Assembly: GCA_011032825.1 (NCBI GenBank)
Contig: JAADJZ010000031.1
Coordinates: 310,001 to 374,000 of the forward strand
From: Massariosphaeria phaeospora
Lineage: Eukaryota; Ascomycota; Dothideomycetes; Pleosporales
Direction: 5' to 3'
DNA length: 64,000 nucleotides
Numbering within the stretch: position 1 is the first letter of the stretch; every line of letters begins with the position of its first letter. Both the position numbers and the translations under genes were made by a program. Of the stretch, positions 57,529 through 64,000 are shown in pieces. The notes under the pieces were generated by a model. The model was not told the origin of the DNA. It did no database searches and saw only the letters and a program-made list of their open reading frames with translations.

Positions 57529-58363
57529 ATGTCCTCAACGCGCTTGTTCACTTTGCGAACACGACTGCCATTGACCGCTTCTGTGCTTCCCCGCGCCCGC
57601 CTTCTAACAGCCCACCTCACGCGACACTGCCACTCGTCGCCCGTGCTCGGCTTCTCGCAGACCACCATGGCCCGCAACAACCAAGACCGTGGCGAGGAGA
57701 CTGAAGGCCTCTCCGAGTGGAAGCAGCGTGCGCCGTACCGCGTCCACGAGTCCAACGACAAGTTCAAGGCCCTCTACGAAGCCAATTGCCACTGCGGCAA
57801 GGTCAAGTATCAGCTGAGCCGCAAGGAGCCATTGGACTCGAAGCTCTGCCATTGCACGACGTGTCAGACGCAGCATGGTACGTCCGCGTCAATGATTACA
57901 GTCCCAAGCGGGTGGTCCAGCGTATTCTTACTAACGTTCCCTCGTAGCCGCTCCCTTCCAGTGGGCCGCCATCTTCCACAAGGAGGACATCAACTTCAGC
58001 AATGGCCACCACAATCTCGAGTGGTACGACCCGACTGAGAAATCCGTCGAGCACAAGCTCCCGTGCAAAGTCCGCTGCTCCTTCTGCCACTCACCCATCA
58101 TGGACGAGGGCCGCAACATGATTCTCCTCTTCCCCTCGCTAATCCACCTCAAGGACGACGAGGCCAAGGCGAACTTCAAACCACGATGCCACATGTTCTA
58201 CGGCCAACGTGTCATGGACATCCCAGATGGACTGCCCAAGTGGAGCGGCATCAACAACGAAAGCGACTTGATCGAAGACAGCCCCCCGGACGTGGTGCGC
58301 GAGTTTGAGAGGAAGCGCGAGGAGGAGCGCAAGAAGAGGTTCGAGAAGGGCGAGAACGAGTAA
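57529..58363 (+). CDS. GFA/CENP-V-domain zinc protein, probably mitochondrial
   Basis: Belongs to the glutathione-dependent formaldehyde-activating (GFA) fold, also found in CENP-V. Exons 57529-57877 and 57948-58363, across a 70-bp GT/AG intron, give 254 aa. Zinc ligands: NCHCGKVKYQLSRKEPL, then LCHCTTCQTQHG and, after the intron, VRCSFCHSPIMDEGRNMILL. AAPFQWAAIFHKEDINF lies between them. The first ~45 residues are rich in Arg, Thr and Leu (TRLFTLRTRLPLTASVLPRA) and look like a mitochondrial presequence; an internal ATG (MARNNQDRGE) at 57667 could yield a cytosolic form. The C-terminus is a charged helix (REFERKREEERKKRFEKGE). Catalytic activity of the fungal members is not established; a thiol-handling role is inference. 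Confidence 0.85.
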
Positions 58364-59245
58364 TGTACTTGCTCAAGCTGTCAAGAGATCGGTACTGGCG
58401 GCGTATGGGAGTGATGAGCATGCTTCATGGAGTTTGGAATGAAGTAGTGTGCAGCATCTGTCCTGACAGCGGTGGTACGGGCGGGAGTTACAAACACAAA
58501 AGTCGAAGTATCATGGTTTGGCCAGACGGCGGCTACAGATCGCATGCCATGGCAGCGCATGTTTACCATCGATCAAGTCATAGGATTGGCTTTTCCATCC
58601 CTTACTTGCGAATCTACTGGGTACTCGGTTCCCAATTAAGTCTGTTCCAAGTGACCGCCCGCATTGATGGAGTGACTAGTTGTGATATGGGGAGAATCCA
58701 GGTATCCACGAATAACGTGCCAGTAATTCGAAGCTGGCTATACTTAATCCATACAAGCCTCGTACGATTCAAAAATAGTAGCTTCTTACGAACATCATGC
58801 TCGGCCGAGGAGCTTCTTGGCGAAGGCGTATAAATACCGGCGAAGTTCGGCGTACTCTGGTGGTACAAATACTACTCTACAGCTTTTCTCTTCCTTGGAC
58901 TGCAGTCAAGTTATCGGACTTGTCCACCTATCTTTAGTGTCAAACTTAGGTCGAAGCCTAGCCCGCCGACGTCATTGCAGCCCCGCTGAACCCCTCTCTG
59001 TCTGGAACATATCAACAATATAGAGGTCCTACGAAGCAACGCAAATCGGTTTTAGATTTTTGGCAATATATCTGCAAGTTTGAATTGGAGACGACCTTTG
59101 GAACTTGGAGGCTAGCTTACCGTCTATATACACGAGCGGTTTCTGTCCAGTCCAACAAAGCATACGCACACGTTCTCGACAATACCTGATAAACGACAAT
59201 ACCTATCTCCTATCCAATCCACCAAAATCAGCCCTTCAACTCAAC
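58364..59245. other. Intergenic region, nothing recognised
   Basis: About 0.9 kb with short ORFs and no motifs. The GST promoter lies at its 3' end. Confidence 0.45.
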
Positions 59246-60027
59246 ATGGCACCTCCAACCCCCGCCCTCACAGTCCACCACCTCCGAATCGGCCAAGGCG
59301 AACGCATCCCCTGGCTCCTCGAAGAGCTCTCCCTCCCCTACACCCTCACCCTCTACACGCGCGCCCCCCTCCTCTCCCCCCCTCCCTCAAAGCCCTCCAC
59401 CCCCTCGGCGCCTCCCCCGTCCTCGAAGACGCAACCTTCAACCCCGCCTCCCCCCTCCTCCTCGCCGAATCCAGCGCCATCGCCGAATACCTCATCCACA
59501 TGCACGGCAACGGCCGCCTCGCGTTGCCGCCAACCCACAAAGACTACGCCGACTACCTGTACTGGTTCCACTTCGTCAACGCCACGCTGCAGCCCGGCCT
59601 GTTCCGGCGCGCACTCACGCGCGGCTTCACAGGCGGCGACGAGGGCAGCGCCGACGTGCGCTGGAAGGGCAACGACGCGCGGGCCCGCACCGCCATCGCA
59701 CATGTGGACGCGCGCCTGGCGGCCACGGACGCGTATCTCGCTGGCAGCGAGTTCACGGCTGCGGACGTCATGATGCTGTGGAACTTCACGACCATGCGGC
59801 GCTTCGAGCCGGTGGATTTGCGTGGCTGCGAGGCTATTCAGGCGTGGGTTGCGCGGTGTACGCGGAGAGAGGCGTATCAGAGGGCGATGGCGAGGGCGGA
59901 GCCGGGGTTGGATTTGCGGGAGAATGCGAGTGTGGGGGGGCCGGGGATGTTTGAGGGGTTTGCGGAGGCGATGGCGGGGGGGAGGTTGGGAGGTAGGGGG
60001 AGTGGGAGTGGGAGCGGGAGGCTTTGA
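59246..60027 (+). CDS. Glutathione S-transferase with an apparent frameshift
   Basis: Cytosolic GST-like protein. The N-terminal thioredoxin-fold half is read from ATG 59246: LTVHHLRIGQGERIPWLLEE then LSLPYTLTLYTRAPLL. The frame breaks in the run TCTCCCCCCCTCCC at ~59371-59384. The other frame then continues SLKALHPLGASPVLEDATF, LLLAESSAIAEYLIHMHGN (the canonical E-S-S-A-I-x-E-Y-L motif), and the all-helical C-terminal domain with DYLYWFHFVNATLQPGLFRR. The full span is one base short of a multiple of three, so one C missing from the C7 run restores a 260-aa protein. It is either a true lesion or a homopolymer sequencing error. In the active-site loop the usual SxSERI reads GQGERI. The C-terminal tail is Gly-rich. 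Confidence 0.78.
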
Positions 60028-62037
60028 GGGGGTGGGTGGGGAGAGAGAGGGTTTGATGATACCTGTGGTGTAGAAGTAAGCATATGGTGGAAAACTTGGT
60101 GTAGGGGAGATAGACGAGAGCGTGAGCCATCAAGTGTCTTCTGTAGACAAGAGATCTACACTCACTCACTCACTCACACTCCTTCCACGTCCATCCACAT
60201 CGCACCTGTCAACTCCTCCCTTCTCCCGCAGAAACGACGGGGTCTCCCGCACCAAAGCTAAACACGTTAAACTTATGCCTCGTACCTAGAACACTACTTA
60301 CTACCTCCACCTTAGATTTTCCCTCGTACTTTGCAGCATTAAGTCAATACTCTGTACACACTTGTAGCTTTGCATCCTCGTATTGCTCCGTTCGCATAAT
60401 CGTTTTATAGGCGCGTACATCTTTCTTTGTAGTTCTGGAGATTCCCGTTTGAGTAAATAAGAGGGCCTTTTTGTCTACCTACCACCTCAGTCTGGCCAGT
60501 GCGTCTTGCGCTCAGTTCAACTCAGCCCAGCCCAGCGCATCACACAACGACCAAATCGTGGTTCCTATGCAGCCTCGCGCATATCTCCGTAAGACATGTT
60601 TCGTCCTCCGCATCAACGTATTCACGCTGGATAAGAAACGCCATCCAAGGCATATCACAGTTAAGCTTGAAGCGGCCCTCACCTCGTCCAGCGTCGTCAG
60701 CGCGAAGGACTCCGTCCGCTTCACCGTCGAACGACACTAGATAGCATTGTATGTCCCGGCGCCTCCATCTCGTGCACGTACTGCACCTGGTGCTGGCACC
60801 CCGCGTCATCGTGAACGACACCGTCCCGCAGGCTTTACTATTCGCACCCGTGATAGCTTCCGGTAGTCTGGCCGGCCTCTTCCGCTGTCCCGCGGACGAT
60901 GCAGTCGAGAGGACTCTCTCGCGTGCGCAGACTTCCACCGACGGTGTTATCCAACATACTCGGAAGACTGCGCTGCGTCCACGCCCGCCGCGGAACCCAG
61001 TCCTTGAATCCTGCGGCCTTTCGTTCGCACGTAGGCAGGCAGTCAAGTGGCAAGCGAAGTTGTCAATGCCGAACGTGTCAACGCCGGCGCCGTCGAGGTC
61101 GAGAATGTGAGCGCCTTCGTCCGTGTATACGTAGAAGGGGAAGAGCTCATGGCCCACCTGCCGGCGGCGGACGCCTGGTCGCTCTTGGCTTGGGGTTTGC
61201 GCACAGAATCTGCGCCATGCGCCGTGTGCGTTCATCAAAGCCCTTACCTCCATCGAAGATCAATTTACTCTCATCTTCTTTGATGGTTCAGAAGTTGGAC
61301 TAGCAAACTTTCGAAACAGTTGCGACGTGGACGTATCCAAATGAAGCGACAAAGCCTTCGATTGTGAAGTAGTAATACGTCTTTCTGTGCTCTTTGTACG
61401 TGCCTGGATCTGCTTGGTAGTACGGCCACCTAGATGGAAGTGGATGAACTGGGTAGATGCAAGTTGATGGAGATAGAATAGCGAGTCTTACAGATTATTG
61501 GGTTTGTGGAAGGCGGTTGACCTGTATACATCTAGCAATTGAAGAGGTGTGGGTTACAAAGGAGGAGGGGCCGGCGAGCAGGGTCTCCCAAGTGATCTTA
61601 TTGTGCGACCTTTCGCTAGGTGTGCGGCGTTAGCATGGAATTCGGCTTAGGACACGCTTGGTCTACCGGGACCTAGAGTTGTATTCGCAGAGCGGAGATA
61701 CATGGTGATGAGGTTTGTAGATGAGAGTAGTTTGGTGGCCCGTAGACGCGACGCTGTGACGCATGTTCGAGTAATACTTTATAGAGACATTTAGGAAGGG
61801 GAACAAGGAGCAGCTGCGAACTTTCTCTGGTATATTTCTAGATAGGCCTAAAGAAATGATGCGTCTAGATAGCTTACACAGCATCTGCTATTGAGTATGA
61901 CTACTATACTTGTGTAAAACTATCCCATAAGATCTAGTACCAAGAAATTGTGCTTTGCAGAGTCATAGCATTCTCGCGTCCGAGATCCCTGTGGAAAGCG
62001 TAGTGTTCATCACTCAAAGCGCGTCTATTCGTCAAGT

Positions 62038-62195
62038 TATAGTAACATAGATAAGTAAATTGATAACAATAATAAAGAGAAGATAGATAGGGATAAGAAA
62101 GAGAAAATAGACATAGATAAGAAAAAGAGGAGATAGATAAAGATAATAAAGAGAAGATAGATAAGAATGAGAAAGAGGAGATAGAAAAAATCCTA
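62038..62195 (+). repeat. Purine-rich GATA/GAAA minisatellite
   Basis: About 160 bp of irregular units such as AGATAGATAAGAATGAGAAA and AGAGAAGATAGATA, almost free of pyrimidines other than T on this strand. Confidence 0.88.
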
Positions 62196-62712
62196 CGTTG
62201 TTCGAGTTTTATAGGTGCCATGCTCATCATGGTTGCCTCCAACCGAGTAGTTTTCTCTAAAGGAGGGCATTCCCATTCGTTGTTTGCAGGCCACAATCGC
62301 CTGACACCGAGGGACACTATTGGATGTCGACACATGTTTGGGCTCATTCTTCGAAAATGTTACCGAAGCTCTTGCTTATTCGAGGCAATTAGTGGATTCC
62401 TTCGCGTCTTCCAGTGGTTGTTTCCAACAATCTGACGACACAGTAGCGAGACTGTTCTTCTAGACCACACATATCGCGCACCGGATGTGGTTTTACTTCA
62501 GGAATTGCCAGTCGAGAATGCGCAAGGTTACACATTGAAAGGCTCCGATGAGGGCAGTCGCGTGCATTTGCCGAACTGTGATACACTGTTTAGCAACGTC
62601 CCTGATGCGACGATAGAAAACGGGAATATGTTGTAGTAAGCCAAGCCAAGCCCATCTTTTCAAATTGGAATCAGTCAAAGCGATCGTAACATTCGAATTT
62701 GAATAAGGCAAC

Positions 62713-62776
62713 GAGCCATAGCCGAATAAAAATTGGCAAAGGTCGAGCCATAGCCGAATAGAAATCGGCAAAGGTC
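62713..62776 (+). repeat. 32-bp exact-length tandem duplication
   Basis: Units 62713-62744 and 62745-62776 share GAGCCATAGCCGAATA, then AAAAT(T)GG or GAAATCGG, then CAAAGGTC. They differ at two positions. A third GAGCCAT follows at 62782. Confidence 0.9.
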
Positions 62777-62841
62777 GTTATTGAGCCATGGTTTGTAGCG
62801 TGTATCGGGGTATTATTCAATTTCTATCGAAGTCGAGGTTG

Positions 62842-63977
62842 TCAGCATGAGGAGAACAAGCACTGGGTCAGAAAACTCACATCCTGGCTATAGAGCCCTT
62901 TCCTCCGCATCCATATCCCTGAACCTGAAATGCTGTCACTTTTCCAATGTGTCTCAACGCAAAGCAGGTTTGATCGCATTTGGTAAGCCGCAATAGCCCC
63001 TAGAAGACGACTCCGCTCAAGCAAGCAAATCTGCGACGTTCATAGGCATCTCATCGATCTGGGTGGAGTAATAGACTGTGAAATGTTAGCTACGTCATTT
63101 GCGTGAGATTGTAGAGACCTACGCTCGATATCCCGCAGAATGCGAACGTCGTCCTGGGTGACGAAATTGATGGCCACGCCCTTCCGTCCAAACCGTCCGC
63201 TTCGGCCGATCCTGTGGATGTAGTTCTCGCGATTCGAAGGGAGATCGTAATTGATGACGAGCGACACCTGCTGAACGTCGATGCCGCGCGCCCAGACATC
63301 GGTCGAGATGAGCACGCGGGAGTTGGCCTGACGGAAGTCCTGCATGATGCTGTCGCGCTCACGCTGCGGCATGTCTCCATGCATAGACGACACGGTGAAG
63401 TTGGCTTCCCGCATCTTGTCTGTCAGCCAGTCCACTTTGCGGCGCGTGTTGCAGAAGATCACAGCTTGGGTGATAGTAAGCGTGTCGTAGAGATCGCACA
63501 GGGTATCGAACTTCCACTCCTCCTTCTCAATGGCAATGAAGTACTGTTTGAGGCCCTCGAGCGTCAACTCGTCGCGCTTGACGAGAATGCGCACCGGATC
63601 GGTCATGAACTTGGTGGTCATCTCAAGGACGTCGTACGGCAGCGTGGCAGAGACCACGACGACCTGGGTCGCGGGAGGCAGGTAGCGGTACACGTCGTAG
63701 ATCTGCTCCCGAAAGCCGCGGTTGAGCAGCTCGTCGGCTTCATCCAGCACGAGCATCTTGATGTTGCGCGTGCGCAGGTTGCGGCGGCGGATCATGTCGG
63801 CGACGCGGCCCGGGGTGCCAGACACCACATGCTGGCCGTAGTCGAGCTTGCGGATGTCCTCGCCGACGTTGGTGCCGCCGATGCAGGCGTGGCACTGGAC
63901 GTTCATGTAGTCGCCGAGGGCCATGACGACGGACTGGATCTGCGTGGCCAGCTCGCGCGTGGGCGAGAGGACCAGGG
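62842..63977 (-). CDS. FAL1: DEAD-box RNA helicase eIF4A-III/FAL1, 3' part with C-terminal extension
   Basis: ATP-dependent RNA helicase of the exon-junction/rRNA-processing eIF4A-III branch. The window cuts the gene: exon 63977-63123 starts after an acceptor CCCGCAG, and the last exon is 63075-62842 after a 47-bp intron (donor GTAGGT). Motifs present: [12 protein letters not shown] (Ia), [13 protein letters not shown] (Ib), [13 protein letters not shown] (II), VVVSATLP (III), [14 protein letters not shown] (IV), [19 protein letters not shown] (V) and [19 protein letters not shown] (VI). Motif I lies outside. The spliced end reads [18 protein letters not shown], where family members normally stop. 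Here the frame stays open for ~58 more codons ([20 protein letters not shown] onward) to 62842. Either the stop is mutated, a further intron exists, or the extension is real. Confidence 0.9.
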
Positions 63978-64000
63978 CTGCGGGCGCGGTTAGCGGACAC

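Larger units (their letters stand above)
60028..62841. other. 2.8-kb gene-poor region
   Basis: A 237-codon minus-strand ORF (61253-60540) and overlapping plus ORFs lack any domain and compete with each other, so none is called. The region contains a purine-rich minisatellite (62038-62195) and a 32-bp tandem duplication (62713-62776). Confidence 0.45.

Noticed and set aside
60540..61253. 237-codon minus-strand ORF
   Set aside because: No domain, signal peptide or conserved texture; two plus-strand ORFs of 119 and 134 codons cover the same bases equally well. Expected in GC-rich non-coding or decayed sequence.
63214..63993. 259-codon plus-strand ORF
   Set aside because: Antisense of the conserved DEAD-box helicase; composition (Val/Asp/His) is that of a shadow.

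Overview
The window is nuclear DNA of a filamentous ascomycete. Genes are compact (0.5-4 kb). They are interrupted by short introns, mostly 41-113 bp, with GT...AG ends and CTRAC-like branch sites. Neighbouring genes have unrelated functions, there are no operons, and secreted plant-cell-wall hydrolases and small secreted proteins sit among housekeeping genes. The protein set (fungal rhodopsin-domain receptor, DUF2293, GFA, GH10, GH43, alpha-arrestin with PPxY motifs) and the intron style suggest Dothideomycetes, perhaps Pleosporales. That placement is inference only. All gene models were spliced by eye, by requiring frame continuity and family conservation; exon coordinates are given in each entry.

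Layout. 0-7 kb: 3' end of a short-chain dehydrogenase, a POT/PTR peptide transporter divergent from the APC/C subunit CDC16, the splicing factor YJU2 and a secreted GH43 enzyme. 7-12.6 kb: sparse, with one rhodopsin-domain membrane protein, two copies of a dispersed repeat and a scrambled relic of YJU2. 12.6-25 kb: an uncharacterised 829-aa protein, a mitochondrial PDK/BCKDK-type kinase divergent from a USP7/Ubp15 deubiquitinase, a p24 cargo receptor and a disordered hypothetical protein. 25-39.5 kb: an accessory-like stretch with a small hypothetical protein, a secreted cysteine-containing protein, a MARVEL protein, a DUF2293 protein, a secreted GH10 xylanase, three decayed genes (one an MFS/Dal5-type transporter) and hairpin mini-transposons. 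39.8-46 kb: alpha-arrestin, a secreted protein, a hypothetical protein and a 4-coumarate:CoA-ligase-like enzyme with a possible peroxisomal tail. 46-64 kb: mostly housekeeping genes: methylenetetrahydrofolate reductase, a D-2-hydroxyglutarate/D-lactate dehydrogenase divergent from proteasome alpha-4, a CHY zinc-finger protein divergent from a beta-propeller/inositol 5-phosphatase, a GFA-domain protein, a frameshifted glutathione S-transferase and the 3' part of eIF4A-III/FAL1.

The most notable unexplained structure is a family of at least six related ~50-150 bp repeats (8.3, 11.2, 25.8, 37.3, 39.7, 42.8 kb). It has no obvious coding capacity. Two copies lie in inverted orientation around the dead MFS transporter, and three lie shortly upstream of genes. 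A separate 65-bp near-perfect hairpin flanked by TA looks like a mariner-type MITE. Gene decay (nonsense, frameshift, tandem expansion) clusters in the same 28-39.5 kb interval as these repeats. I found no tRNA, rRNA, CRISPR or plasmid-type feature.
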